64,000 nucleotides of DNA from Nyssa sinensis (lineage: Eukaryota > Streptophyta > Magnoliopsida > Cornales > Nyssaceae), in NCBI GenBank assembly GCA_008638375.1, contig CM018037.1:36351576-36415575 (forward strand), written 5' to 3'. Below, one piece after another: positions 50,983-64,000 of the stretch. Position 1 is the stretch's first letter. Each line of letters starts with the position of its first letter. A program made the translations under genes and the position numbers. A model generated the notes under the pieces. The model made no database searches. It saw only the letters and a program-made list of their open reading frames with translations, and was not told where the DNA came from.

Positions 50983-51325
50983 TCACCTTTAGGCCCTTAA
51001 AATTAAGGTGGGTGGATACACATTGTGGGAAAGTTCAATTAGAGAATGCATTATTATGATTTCATAGCACATACATGAACAAATACAACTTTTGACTTCT
51101 TTATTCCACAAGCACTATGTACAACTCTAGTTGCCCGTTCCAACCTACAGAGATTGTTACAGGAAACAACAGATTTAACTCTAGTTTGCAGTTCTCCCGG
51201 GTCTGGCTTATTGAGCAAAACCTGTTTAAGCGTCCACTAATTTTATGCCAGGCTTACATACCTCTAAATCTCTTTCATTGTTTAAAGCTACTTCATTCCT
51301 ACATTTCTTCTCATTGCTAGGTTAA

Positions 51326-54300
51326 CTAGTGTTTCTTGGAAATGTCAGATTCTTCTGTCTTTGCAAACCTTCCACGAATCCTCGGCTGACTATCAGCCAG
51401 AGCCTTCCTGCAAGCATACTGAAGCAACACACAAGTGTATATTAAGGTAGGAATCTATGGGAAAATAGAAAATAAATCAATATTTGGGATGATATATGGC
51501 TGCCAAGAGAATGAGGAAACTGAAGTCTTGGAAGGAAAACATTTCCTGACTAATGAAGCATATTGAATGCAATTTATTTAGTTACAGAGGAACAGAAGAT
51601 AAGACCATTTCATATCATACAACTTGCCTACCAAGTGGCCAAGAGAATGCCCAATGGTCACGCCTCAGGATAGTGGACATTTAAGCAGGTTAACTTCTGT
51701 TGTATCGAATAATGGAAGGAAAGAACGATTTGGATTTCAAAGGAGTTAAATCACATCCTTGGGGGTTGAACAATGTTCCTACCCATCAAAACTTGAGAAC
51801 CCACTACTCCATTTCCAGCTGCGGGGCTTCTAATATCAGGAATCAATCTAACCACTTAAACCATTTCTAGAGCTCTCAGTAATGAGAAGATTCAAAAGAA
51901 CCTTGATAAAGCTTTGAAAGGGAGAAAAGGGGTAGTATAGGAGTCGACATTTTTTCATGACTCACGAGTCTTGAGGAATGACTGGTCAATTTATAACAGC
52001 CCTTGGAGATCAAGAATGCATCTAACACAAATTCTTGAACTTATATCTGCTAGGAGAGCATAGACTTTGTGAACTTAATTTTTTTTTTTTCCGATAAATA
52101 ACAAAGCAAACTTTTCATTTTCACCTAAGTGGTCAAACAAGGCTATCTTAAAATTATTTATAGATCTCAGAAAAGTGAAATATGTTTTAACTCTGTAAAT
52201 CTGTGAATGTCTTGAAAAAAAAAAAAAAATTCTGTGAAATGTCATCCAGGCAAAGATTACAAGTGTTAGTGTTGACCATTTCTTGCATGTTCCTTAGGAT
52301 GCCAATATGCAAGCTCATTTAGTAAGCTAGTAATGAAGCGAGGTAGGATGGGCCATCATGACATGATTATATGACCTCAATAAACACTTTTTTTTCGACT
52401 TTTACAACCCCCACCCACCCCTGAAATAATTAAAAGAAGAAGAATTACCAGGAAGATACAAAAACTATGTCCAGAACTACAGAGCAAGTAGTGGAATCAT
52501 CACGGAGTCCTGGAAAAGAAAGTTGGCTATTATAAATTACCTTGATTTTCCTGCCAAAATTCCTCTTTGTCTTCTTGTTCCTGTATCTGGTCAGCAAAAG
52601 CCTGCGGTCTTCAGTGGTGCGATTGCTGATTGTTTGTGGTTGCCCAAAAGGTGAATAGATGAGGCTCGCATTACCATTACCAAGAGTCTGTCATAAAAAC
52701 TCAGCACAATCAATGACCCAGCCCCATCCTGTTGAAATGGCCAGAAACATCTAAACATTTCTCAGTTTGTAGACTTCATAAAAAAAACCAATAAATACTC
52801 AGGGCTCATCACAAATTTGAGTTCATTGGGACTCAGCAGTGAGCAGTGGTTTGCATCAGAAATGAAAAAAAAAAACAGAGAGAGAAGTGAAAGTGAAGAG
52901 AGAAATACTATCTGATTTTGCAGATGAAAGTAACATTACCCATAATAAATCAATCGTTTCAATACGTGCAAGGTAAAAATGCTCAGAGCAAAATATATAT
53001 AATATAGGATGGACTTAAGGTTAATAATAAGCCATTATAAAATGGGATTTTAATGCTGTTGTTTAGAGCTTTGTCATTGGTCAAGGGTAATCTTCAATAA
53101 AGTTGGTTAGAAAGGCCATTGACATGGTTTCTTCATCGGACCAAATATTTTCTAATCATTTCAGCAATCAAAAGAATAGGACAATTCTTAACAAAAGGTG
53201 CTTAATGCTTTCTCGAAGACCAAATTCCTAATAAAGAAATCAGTGTTCTGGAGATGAAATTTGACAAATTGGCCTGATCTGATCATGAAGGAATGACTTT
53301 TTGCCGGCTGCTCGATCCAGTTGGCCTTTTTTCTGTTAATAATGATGCTTGTGCCGACACCTTACTTCTTACATGACTACTGTTTCAATTTCTTATAAAC
53401 AAAACTTTTTTTCACTCTTTTCCCCCATCAATAGGAGATAACAACTTTTATAGGTCCATGTTTCTGCTTATCTTACATCTGCTTGTAACTATCAGGACTA
53501 GAATTGCCTATGTAGACACCAGCCGACCTGTATGAGGACTATAATGCAAGATAAAAAAGAATAAAGAATTAAAGGAAACCCAGATAGATTATGCTTAACA
53601 AACCAGGTACCTTTTTGGATTTGCTTCCAGGAATTAAGTTTTTGAGTACTGTAATGACTGGGTCTTTTGAATGAAACTGTCACTTCTCTTTAATTTATGT
53701 TTTATACCTTTGTAAGTTTCCTCTTTTTCATCATTTTTTTCTCCTTTTTAGCCAGGAGTATATCTCCCTTCCAGATTGCCTAAAATCTGCATCTATAACA
53801 AGTGCTGTTGCATGCTTATAGTTCTTAGGCAACCGTTCAATTGGCTTCAAGTAAAAATGAATTAGAGAAAGACAGAAAGAAAGAAAGGGAAGAAGAGAAG
53901 ACAACGCAAGAGGAGAGTACTGATTAAACTGGACCTTTATATCTCCTTCGCTATATGACCTTCGCATCCCATAAACAATGCCAAGTTCCATTCCGGGGAA
54001 ATCCAGAAAATTCGGCTTCATTGAAGCCCCGTGTACCCACTCCATTGAACTTAAACACCCAGAGCTAACACTTTTCGGGAATGGTCCCTCAGGAGATGAT
54101 TTGTCTTTGGCAAATATGTTTTCATCTGTCGTTGAAGCAGGAATCTTGATATCCAGGACTATCAGAAAGTGGTGTTTCTATAGCATCTTTTGCCAAGAGG
54201 TCCTTCTCGATTTCATAGAAAACCTCGCTCAGAAGTTGCTCACTTTGAATTGATTCAATATCTGCAACCTTCAGTGCTTGGGAGGAGATGACATCTTCTC

Positions 54301-54828
54301 CAAAAGAGATCATTGATATGGCAGCTGTCATGGGATCAAGACCCAGCACTGGTTCTTCAATAATTGGTTCTGCAGCTTTGAATAGATCCCCTTCTCCCCC
54401 CAAATCATATTCTGATATAGTAGAGGTCTGAACAAGGTTTCCCTACATTAGAATAAAAAAAATTAACAAATTCCAAGGGGTAAGGGTTATAACATGTGCC
54501 AAGTCATTAGTCAGTTACTGACTAGAATGATTCATCATTGACAATAGTCTTGATATGGCAGAGCAGAAATGGGAAATTAATGTATAATCCTAAACCAGTA
54601 AAAACACTGGACCACATCTGGGATCCCAAGACCACAAAATCTATTAACCAGCTGAAGTGTATCCACAAATATTAATCATTTTCTACACATTTTTCTAGTT
54701 TTAAGAAAAAGTGCATCTTACATAAAGTCCTAAAATCTGAAATTTTCACAGGTAAATATAGTCAAAAATCCCTTTACAGGTTTAAAATCAAAATTTAAGG
54801 ATTATTTACTCAATGTCGTAGTTATGTT

Positions 54829-54865
<37 letters not shown>

Positions 54866-57311
54866 GGGTTTTGGGGGGCGGTAAGCTTAGTTAAAATCTG
54901 AAATTTTCAAAGGTAAATATAGTAAAAAATAAATAACCCTAGGTTAAAATTCAAAATTTAGGCATTATTTACTCAAGGTCATAGTTATGTTCTTAGAGAG
55001 TTCGAATTCTGTTTATACAATCAGGATTATTTTGAAAGATGCAGAAGAATCCACAGTAGCACAGAATAGGAAAAATTCTAACTAATATGACTAGTACTTG
55101 ATAGATTAAAAGGCAGCAGATCAAAGAAAAATGGAAGTACTATAGTTGAAATGATAGTCAAGTATACAATTCCTGCAGTAAATTTTTTTTTTTTTTGGTT
55201 TGATTGCAATCTAATGTGAGTGTGTTTGTGATAGAATCCTGTCTTTTGCAGACTCAGACAAGGCTAAGCGTTAAAGAAGGTGCAATCATGCTACTTATAG
55301 AGAGGAGAGACGAAAAAAAAAAAGGGCACAATCATGCTATTATGCATGCAGAACTCTCACTGGCAAAGTGGCACCCTTTAAGTCATGAGTATCTGTTGAA
55401 ACTAGTCCTTACAGAAAAAGAAGTATAGTTGGATGCAAACTAAAAGACAAAACTCATGCTTTATAGTAAGAGCCCATTGACAAAATTCCAAGGTCGAGTC
55501 AAACAAAGTTGGCCAAATTCACAAATATTTGTACAGACAAGTTCTAACTTAGAATCTCCTCCACCTCCCAAATTTCCATACAGGAGGTGGGCAAAGTGTA
55601 TGCAATTTACTAATGAAAAAAAATTCAGAAATATTTGCGCAGAATTATGAAGGCAGTTCCTGGGAATTTCAAAACTGACGGAGCTAAAATTGCCCCAAAA
55701 TTTTATACAAAAGAAAAGATAAATAAAATGATTTGATCTACAATAAAGAGGCAGAAAATCATCATTCATAGCACAAGCACGGTTTTAAATTTCTGAAAAT
55801 GGCTGGCTAAAGTCAGCTATGCATGGACAGGGATCCAATCTGAGCCAAGGTTTAACTGGGGTAGGAAGAATGAGGATGTTTTCCCGGAAAGCCACCCCAA
55901 AAAAATATACTAGAATAAAATAAAACCATGAAAAAAATTCAGAAAAATTGACCATTAAATATTCTTTATTAATCAAGTTAACGATCAAAGAAAAGTTAGC
56001 TGAATAATAAAAAGAATTAAAGATTTTTGCTATCCCTATTTGGCCATGAAAGTAGCAATTCAAATTTAGACCGAATAAAATTTGCCTGGTATCCACAAAT
56101 CAAAAGGAACGTCTCCCCCCACCCCCAAAAAAAAAAAAAAAAAAAAGAAGCTTCAACATACTGAAATTCATATCCTTAAAAGACATTCCTGTACTAAGAA
56201 GCAAACACCATTTGGTTGTCCCCCATGCCCTCTAGCTAACTAAAACTTCAACCCCTCAAAAGACGAAGTGGCTGAACTGCCCCAAAAATCATCCACTTTC
56301 AACAAAGACAGATTTACTGCAACTTTTCCCAAAGAGTTTTCTCCTTTTCCTAAGATTAGTTTTTCACAACAAAAAAAAAACCATGAGACAACAAAATAAA
56401 AAGGTAGATTAGCTTTTGCTTTTCTCCAACTTTTTCTTCTTTAATAATTGTAGATGCTGTGGAAAGTGGAAAGTGAGCCCCTAACAAGAAGTTGGCATTA
56501 GAAATTGGAAAGTTGAGAATCAGAGATGAGATGGAAAAACAAATCCCGGGTTACCTATGCCTTTTGCATTCAAAGAAAATGGAAAAGAGACTGGAGAACA
56601 CGGAACTTATGACTGATATTATTTTCCATTCTCTTTATCTCTTTCTATTTTCAGAACCAGCACATAAAGAGAATTTGAATGTTTCCATTTATGCTTTGTT
56701 TGGTTGCAGAGATAGTATTAAAATTAAAACAATAAAAAAAATCGAATCTTAGATATTTAAAACTCAATTTTCTTTTCCTTAGTTTTAATGGCAACCAATC
56801 ACGGTTTCCATCAATGTTTCCTTTGGTTGCTGAGAAAATGTTGAGAAATAAAAATATTAGATTTTTCACGGTATGAAAATTAACACAAATATATAGGATT
56901 CAATATTTTAAATTTCCTTTTATTTACCCTTGTTATCTAGGCAGCCAAACAAAAACCTCCAAAAAATTAATCAAAGACCTCCAAAGAACTAACTTTTGAC
57001 GTTTGTACTTCGACCCAGACTCCACTAAAAAGTAGCCAAAATCAAAGACCACACTTAATAACGAGAGAAAAATCGTAAACCCTAAGTCTCTAAACTATGC
57101 ATTCAAATTAATCAAAATAAATGGGCGATCAGCCAAATCAACATAAACAGAGAGAAAGTAGAGACAGAACATAATCGAGAAATTAGAGAAAGAAATGGTT
57201 TACCAATGGAACATTGCATTTCTGAGAACGACAGAACTCTTCGAGTTGCAGTACTTCTTGAGAGAAGTTCTGGAAGTAATAAGGAAACAGAAGCCCAGTC
57301 TCCGCATACAT
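51326..57311 (-). CDS. CCT-motif family protein, with a +1 discrepancy in exon 2
   Basis: Probable nuclear transcriptional regulator resembling Arabidopsis At5g53420/At4g27900. Coding exons (minus strand): 57204-57311 (MYAETGLLFPYYFQNFSQEV), 53935-54442, 52541-52687 and 51326-51418 (TAG). Exons 3 and 4 form the CCT motif: LLLTRYRNKKTKRNFGRKIK joined to YACRKALADSQPRIRGRFAK. Exon 2 contains the conserved MRRSYSEGDIK. Exons 1, 3 and 4 are whole-codon units, but exon 2 is 508 bases, one more than a multiple of three. Its frame ends at a TGA (54122-54124), while the frame that continues into exon 3 opens upstream of it; the extra base lies around 54125-54185. With one base less the protein is about 284 residues. 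There is no B-box, so it is not a full CONSTANS-like protein. Confidence 0.85.
54731..54993 (+). repeat. Duplicated about 100-bp unit around a (TA)n array
   Basis: TAAAATCTGAAATTTTCA starts copies at 54731 and 54892. Both continue through GGTAAATATAGT, AAAATTTA, ATTATTTACTCAA and TAGTTATGTTCT with mismatches. A TA array (54831-54860) and a G/T-rich patch separate them. All lie in intron 1 of the CCT gene. Confidence 0.85.
56683..56880 (+). repeat. Two-copy direct repeat, spacing about 120 bp
   Basis: TTTCCAT followed by ATG and TTTGGTTGC and GAGA occurs at 56683 and 56803, then AT-rich sequence in both. It lies in intron 1 of the CCT gene. TTTGGTTGC(T/C)GAGAAAAT-like sequence is frequent in plant promoters and repeats. 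Confidence 0.55.
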
Positions 57312-57485
57312 TTCTTTGATTCTCTCTCTCTCTCAAACCAGAAGAGGTTGAAGCAGAGCCGCTTCAATGGAGAAGAAGTCCACAGAGTTGCAGAACAGCC
57401 GTAATGTAGAGAGAGAGAGAAAGGCGGAAAAATAATCTGTCCTGGCTGGCTCTTGGGGTTCTCATTTTGGAAGTGAGGAATAGAA

Positions 57486-57494
57486 TTTATAATA
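57486..57494 (-). promoter_or_regulatory. Candidate TATA box for the CCT gene
   Basis: The minus strand reads GTATTATAAATTC here, about 175 bases upstream of the ATG. The leader downstream contains CT runs on the minus strand (57405-57420 and 57320-57334). Confidence 0.35.
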
Positions 57495-60142
57495 CAAGGA
57501 TGGGGGAAATTATAATATATGAGAAACAAAAAACAATAATTTATTATATTTTATAAATTATAGTACTATAATATTATTTATATAATAAGGACAAAATGTT
57601 AAAAAGACATCATCATTCTATATAAGAGTATTATTTATGCACTGTCCCCACTCATGTCTCTTCTGATTCTCATTTTTTCCATCTTTGCTAAGTACACATT
57701 TCTGGATGAACTCTTCGTTTTTTATTCGAGTGAGTGGTGTAACTATTCGTTTTTTATATATTCTAAGTGGATGTTTGATTTAATTTAATGATTTTAAAAT
57801 AAGTATTTTTTAGTTTAAAATATTTTTTTAAATAAATTAAGTATTTAATTTAGCATAATAAACTTAAAACAGATATTTTAGTTAAAATGTTGAAAAAAAA
57901 TTTTTCAAATATATTTTTTTACTGTTCATTTCAAACGAAATTTTAGTGTTAGTTCGGTTTTTTAAAATGACACACATTAATAATATTAAGTTTTCTTTCT
58001 CATTTTTGTATTAATTCGATTCTTAATAATAGCGTGTACACTAGTAATAATTAAATTCTTCTTTTTATCGTTGTATTAAAAAAATTATGTGCAATAATAA
58101 GGATAAATTTGTAAATTATGCCTCTAATCTCATTCAATTTTAGCCATTTTTTGAAAAGGGTAGTTGAATTTCTAAAGTCTTATGGTTGTATTAATTGTTA
58201 ACTCAAAAGGGTAATGAAAGATGCAATCTAGGTATGGAAGTAATTGAGGATCCATATTTATTTATAAGGCTTGATAACCTATCAATTGGTGACTACAAGA
58301 GTAATTCCTTTTGTTCAAAAATAAAGTTGGTGGGCAAGTTAGTTAGAAGAATGTATCATAAATTCGAAAGTTTCGGGATTTAATTCATCACATTTACGGT
58401 TTATGAAATTTTCAAACTATCTCATGGATAGAAAGTAAATTAGTCACAGATAAAAGTTGGGATAAGATCCATCTCCCAATAGGATTGCAGTGTTTATACC
58501 AACCCACAATTTAATGACCACTAAGCGTGATAAGGGATGAAGGCTCATTTTTGTAATATCTCATACTTCTCACTAATTTTTGCCTAGAATCATTAACCTT
58601 TGAATTGGATTTCCAAAGTTGGTTTCAAAAGATATTGATTGCTCGCTAGATAGCTTCAAAGTTTCAAACATCACTAGATAAAATTACATGTTGAAGGCTA
58701 ATTAAAAGTAAAATCTTAATTGCTCTCTCTTTTTGCGGCGCCTTATAAGTTAAACTTTGATTTATTGTGACATAATATGGGGTGTCTGCCTCCAAGCAAT
58801 TTATAGAAAATGACTTGCCATCTAACTCTACTTTTTCTTTCTTTTCTTTTTTCCTGATACAACGAGGGAAGGGGGAGTCCAACTAACGTTAAGAATTGTG
58901 AATGAGTTGAGCTGATTTTTGAGTGTGTTGTTCAAGTTTGACTGACTAAAATAAATTAATTTCAAATTATATTCGAGTTTGGTTTGTAAATTTGTTGAAC
59001 CAATTTTGAACGGGCCTTTAATCGAGCTGATTGTGAGTCAAATTCAAATAATTTGATTTTTTATATAGTATTAAACTACTTTTAATTTAACAAGTCAAGT
59101 TCGAGTTGAACTTGAGTTTCTTAGATTTTTCTCACAAGTTCTAAGGAATTGTCCTAGTTGTAAGAATCTGACGATGAGATTCAAGGTCTTTAATTAGAGT
59201 CTTTCAAAGTAATAACGGATCCCAAGATTGTGAGGGGGAGAGGGGGCAAAAAATATATATACCAGAATTGTTATAAAAGTATTAAAAATTTTGAAGAGGC
59301 AATTTCTAAATTTTAGTGAAATTTTAGTAAAAAAAAATTTTAAGTTTCGGAAGAACAGTAGCCACCGTCCCAAAGGGGCCATTGAAAATTTATTCGATCA
59401 TTAACTTCATGCTTCCAGAGATTAGTTTTCGACTTATACAAATACGAGATAATTTAGATTCATTTAAATTGTGCTGGATGAAAGATATCCTGGAATTATA
59501 AAAATATAAAAAGAAAAATCCCAACAAGAGTTCAAATGGATACTTAATGAGATGACTATTGCAAAATATTTTAAGAAACTCGCTGTCTTTCTCATTTTAA
59601 ATTCATATAACCATGGAATGCGTCATGAAAGATGTAAGCCAACTATGAGAATTCTTATTATTTATGTTATTTTCTTAAATTAAAAAAAATGAAATAGAAA
59701 ATATTAGCTGTAAAAAGAAGGGAAGAAAAAGATTCTGACTTTCAGTTGGATGGAAAATTATTCAAATTCTCTGCCAATGTGGCGACGGCTATTCCTCCGT
59801 ATTTGCAATTTGAATTAAATTTTATATATTATATATATATATATTTATATATATATTTATAAAGTATCAACCCAATTTTTGTCCTTTCCCCAAGCTCAAA
59901 GCATAATAAAGTAAAGGAATATATGTGCTACCTGAAATGGCATGAAAAATTAAAAAGATTTCTACTTTTTTTTTTTTTTGCACTCTTCTTCTTATTTTCC
60001 TTGACGATAAATAAATGAAAAAATAATAATTTTTTTGTTACATTATTTCTCTTTTTTCTCACCAAATTTATGAATCAAGAGAAACTTAAGCGAATATGGT
60101 TATGTGAGATTAGGGGCTCAAAATTTCTTGGATAGTTATAAG

Positions 60143-60144
<2 letters not shown>

Positions 60145-60183
<39 letters not shown>
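60145..60183 (+). repeat. (TA)n microsatellite
   Basis: A perfect TA run of 39 bases in the AT-rich intergenic region to the right of the CCT gene. Confidence 0.9.
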
Positions 60184-60186
<3 letters not shown>

Positions 60187-63100
60187 TGGGTTAGATGGCC
60201 CATCCCATAAACCTTCTAAATTCAAATAAAGACAAATTCCAATTTATGTTTATATTATAATTACTAGAAACTTTTATCAAATATTGAAGTGAATAATAAT
60301 TCAGTACTATTACTTACTCATTTACAGGAAAAAAAAAAAAAAAAGAAAAAAAAAGTAGAGTTCGAGGACCTATAAAAGCTTAAAGAATGATTAATAGAGA
60401 TTTAAAACAATCAACTCTAACGATTGATTAGACTTTCAAAAATACATCACTGATTCAGTATTCTTCATATCAGATATAATTTTTCTTGTGTTCTCTTAAA
60501 AAAAACAAAGATAATAATTTTAATGATACTAAAACAAGAAAAAAAAAAAAAAAAAAGGGAATGTGAAACAAATAAATCCCTAAATAGTAAAACCCTCTTA
60601 AGGAATTTACTTTTCAAAAAGATAAGTTAATAAATTTAAGGTCAAATTGATTGGAAGTTGGAAGGAAAATCATGTACTATGGAGTTGGACTATTATTGAG
60701 AAAAAGTTTGTATAAGAATCTCAACTAAGCCCTAATAAAGAAAAAAAAGTGGAGTCTATGCCTTTCTAATGAAGGGAATGTGCACTTTGGGATGGCTCAC
60801 AGTACAAATACACCTAACCTTAAAATTCCCAGATTGGGAAAAGCTCCCTACAACTCTACAAAACACTTCAGGAACACATGAGTTCATTATGTCCTCCATT
60901 ACATCTAAATTGGTTCTTTCATCCTATTAGTTGTTGACAAGTGGCACATCGTGGTTAATGACAACACTTTGCCCACTTCAATGCTTAGTTGACATGATTT
61001 TCTTTTTTTTTCAAGTAAAAAAAATATTCAAACAGTTATAATCTAACTAATTTTTTTTTTTCTTTTGCAGAGTCATTATTTTGTTAGATCGTATAAATTC
61101 TGGGTTACTAGTTCAAGTTGGTAATTAGTCTTAAAAATACAAAAAGTGACAGACAAACCTATAAATAAGAGAGAGTAAGTCCCTTGTAAATCGTCATTGC
61201 TCCACTTTACCAACCAATTGGAGTTGCTTAGTTGACTTGGTTAAAAAACAAAGAATCAGGAAAAGAGGCTGTTGTGAGGAATCAATGAAAGATGCAGCAG
61301 CCTCACAAATCTATCATGGAAAATCATTGTAGCTACACACTAATGGTGTGTCGGCTGGTAATTAAAAGGTTCATTTGGGAATCATTTCCAATCTAATTTT
61401 GTATAGTATTTGGAAAAATTACTCTGTATTTAGCCGTTTAGTCGAGTTTTTAATATTGCCTTTGTATTTATTTTATTTTATTTTTTAAAAAAAGGTGTTT
61501 GTCAAAAACAACTCTAAACTCTTTCTCTCAAACATATTTTTGGATAGGACAGTAAATGAGTTGAGCAAAACCGAGTAATAGATTGTTTAAGGTCTTGTTA
61601 AAATATATGAGTTTCAAATTGTACTCTAAACTCGACTTTGTTAATTTCTCGAGTCAATATCGAAAAAGCCTTTAAACAAGCGAAACTTGAGTAACTTTAT
61701 TTTTTTATATAGTATTAGACCACTTTCATCAACCGTTGTGCGCTAACGCGCTTTTACTTTTCAATTTTCAAATATTCCAACCCGAATCTAGTCAGGTTCT
61801 ATTGATCATGTCCTCTTCCCAATATTTGTTGGCTTATTGAACCTGAATTCAATAAATTGAACAAGTTTCAAAATATGTTCAAACTTAATTTGTTTATCTC
61901 ATCAACCGATCTCAAATGAGTTTCTAACTGACCCGATCTTAAGCAAAACTCAAATAATTTAGTTTCTTTTACTGCCCTACTTTTGAAGAAATTGCTCCAA
62001 AAACTTTTTTTTTTTTTTTTTGTGAGAATCAGGGATAAGTGAATAATCAAGTAACCCTTACCTTCTAATGAGAATAACTAGGTCCCTCCATGAAACATTG
62101 TTGCTCTACAATGATTGGCTCAACCAGAAAAAGAGGAGACAAATGTGAAAAGCCAATGCTTTCCCTAAGTTGATTTGGGAAGAAGAAAAGGATAAATTGC
62201 TTATCAGAAGTGTGATGAAATGAATCTAGTCACATTTTTTTTTTTGTAGGCATTGGCTTTGCATCTCCATGCCCATTTTTTGCTGTCCCCATTTTCTGTC
62301 TGTGTTTTTATTTTTATTTTTTCCTGTGCTAGGAAAATGCTTTTGTCACCCCCCCACTTTTTCTGTTTCTATTTCCACAAATTTTTTTATTTAGATTATG
62401 ATTTGTTAAAATTAACTATATATATATAAATAATAAATAATTCATAAAAAAATCACATACTTTTGAGTATATTGTAATTAAAAAAGGAGAGTGGAAATAA
62501 TGTTTAATTTATTTTCAAATTTCAGGATTTTTTTTTTAAATTTTAAGAATATCAAAATTGGGTTTTGGCTTTTGGCTTTTGGGGAATTGAAATTAAAATG
62601 AAGGGTAGAGAAACAAAATGTGAATAGAAAGATCGAGATGCCCAAATAGATTAAAAAGTTGAAGTCGGAAAAAGAAAAGTAAAGAACAGCTGGAGTGGGA
62701 TTGTCATAGAGTGAGTGCTCTGTCTTTCCTAGTGGAATTGGAATTGCTTTGAGCATATGGGACCCCTGTGTTGCCTTGTTATTGCCAAAAACTTCCAAGG
62801 CACTTTCTGAATTCTTTTGAATGTAAAACACAAAAATGATGTGAGAGATTGAAAGAGAGGTGGTACTAAGAGTGGCATCTAACCAAGTTGACATTGACAA
62901 AAGTAAGTGTGACTTGTTGGCAACAAAAGCATATAAGGGTTAACTCAATGCACGAGTCTCCTATTATTGTGAAGTTTGAAGAGGAAGAAATGTACACAGA
63001 CGTATTACTTATTTGGTGTGATGAGGTGAGGCCAAAAGTAGCAGGATGCCCTCACAATTTCTCAGATGGAGCTCTGTGGAGTGTTCTCAAAATGACATAC

Positions 63101-64000
63101 TGACTTGTGATTTTGCCTTTAACCACGTAGACAAACGATGCTTTATTTCTGCAAAATCAGATAAACCGTTTTCGCGACTTAAATATGTGACTTTTAAATA
63201 ATAATAGAATAACTTTACTTTTGGTTGTTTGAATTAAGCTTTTTAAAAATTAGAAAACTCAATGACCAATGTCCTATTTAAGTGGTGCAAAGACATACTT
63301 CTCACATAATTGACGTAAATTCAATCCTCCCGTCCGATGTGATTATATAAAAAAAGAAAACTCAATATGCTAGAGAATGTCAATTTCAAGGTTGAGTATT
63401 TGTATATGGTCCTAAATCACTTTCTTCTGTTCCATTGAAATCAAAATACACCCAAAGAAGGCAATTCCTGTCCTACACGTAATGAGATGGGCATTTTGAC
63501 ACTTTGAGTTAGTTCTATATTCCTTTTTCCTTTTTCTTTTCTCTAATGTTTTGGTTTATTGTGAGTTGAGACTATATGAAAATAAAGGAGCTCCATAAAA
63601 ACAAAGAAAAATGAAACAAAGAAGAAAAGCAAATTACAATATAATTTATGATTCTAAGTTTCTAACTATTGTTGAAGCGCGCGTGAATCAACAATATTAC
63701 CTACTGGAGATAAGATTTAAATCTTTACAAGAATAAGGGAATGGGAGGTTACTAGGAATTTAATCCTGCAGACCCCTACTAATTGGCTAGATTTTCAAAA
63801 AATAATCCCTTATTCATTCAATTCTACATGAGACTTTATCGAAGAAACGGTTGATAGATAAGTTTATCTGTATATTGCAAAAATTGATTCTAAAAATTCA
63901 AACCTGCCTACGACTTTAAAGCCCCCACCTCATGGAGGGGAAAGAATACAAAAATAAATAATTAATTAATTAAAAAAGCCTCCTAACCCCATTAAGCATT

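Larger units (their letters stand above)
46954..51325. other. ATX upstream region and intergenic DNA
   Basis: The first part (46954 to about 47300) should hold the ATX 5' UTR. From 47338 on there are TA arrays, GA-rich tracts and short GT microsatellites (48089-48103, 48485-48520). The stretch 47460-49180 has ordinary composition and scattered ORFs of at most 73 residues, none recognised. MITE-like repeats occupy 49655-50113 and 50614-50982. I find no gene. Confidence 0.55.
57312..64000. other. AT-rich intergenic region, no gene recognised
   Basis: Apart from the CCT promoter at the left edge, this stretch has only short ORFs with no recognisable motif. It contains a TA array at 60145-60183, A/T homopolymers and scattered low-complexity sequence. 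I see no tRNA, rRNA, LINE coding sequence or long hairpin I could support. It may hold regulatory sequence for a gene beyond the right edge. Confidence 0.5.

Noticed and set aside
53978..54253. 91-codon plus-strand ORF opposite CCT exon 2
   Set aside because: The minus strand carries the conserved SYSEGDIK region; the plus-strand product is not recognisable.
62700..62780. Possible microRNA precursor near GAGTGAGTGCTCTGTC
   Set aside because: Only loose resemblance to miR156-star or miR482-type sequence and no matching arm found nearby.
62478..62900. 140-codon minus-strand ORF near the right edge
   Set aside because: Low-complexity, Phe/Leu/Lys-rich C-terminal half from AT-rich DNA; no recognisable domain.
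1..64000. CRISPR arrays, operons, tRNA or rRNA genes
   Set aside because: None is expected for or visible in this plant nuclear DNA; the two box B matches belong to SINEs without a full tRNA fold.

Overview
This window is nuclear DNA from a flowering plant, most likely a eudicot. The evidence is multi-exon genes with GT-AG introns, a large PLS-type pentatricopeptide gene, a plant-specific fibrillin-kinase fusion, a trithorax-like ATX gene and degenerate plant LINEs in introns. I cannot name the species.

Layout: (1) 1-16183, plus strand: the 3' three quarters of the gene for splicing factor SF3a subunit 3 (SF3A3/ATROPOS). Nine exons are visible, and one 6.4 kb intron is packed with LINE fragments and a nested MITE-like element. 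(2) 18164-20642, plus strand: an apparently intronless DYW-class PPR gene resembling Arabidopsis At5g13230, with one +1 frameshift, followed by a 77-bp tandem duplication over its stop codon. (3) 21606-30474, minus strand: a 13-coding-exon PAP14/FBN11 gene, a plastid pseudokinase joined to a PAP/fibrillin domain, with a spliced 5' leader. (4) 32093-46953, minus strand: a 23-coding-exon ATX3/4/5-class histone H3K4 methyltransferase with PWWP, PHD, extended PHD, SET and post-SET modules. Two of its introns carry LINE remnants. (5) 51326-57311, minus strand: a four-coding-exon CCT-motif gene with a frameshift in exon 2. (6) 57312-64000: AT-rich sequence with no recognisable gene.

The three minus-strand genes (CCT, ATX, FBN11) lie in the same order as Arabidopsis At5g53420, At5g53430 (ATX5) and At5g53450 by recollection, so this looks like a conserved block. 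The genes do not form a pathway: they act in mRNA splicing, organelle RNA editing, plastids, chromatin and transcription.

Exon boundaries were deduced by hand from reading frame, splice dinucleotides and remembered family conservation. I found no convincing novel biological system. The best leads are an unusual set of GC-AG donor candidates in the ATX gene, a MITE-like family with a clean 9-bp target duplication, the loss of kinase catalytic motifs in FBN11, and three separate +1 discrepancies in coding exons that may be assembly errors.
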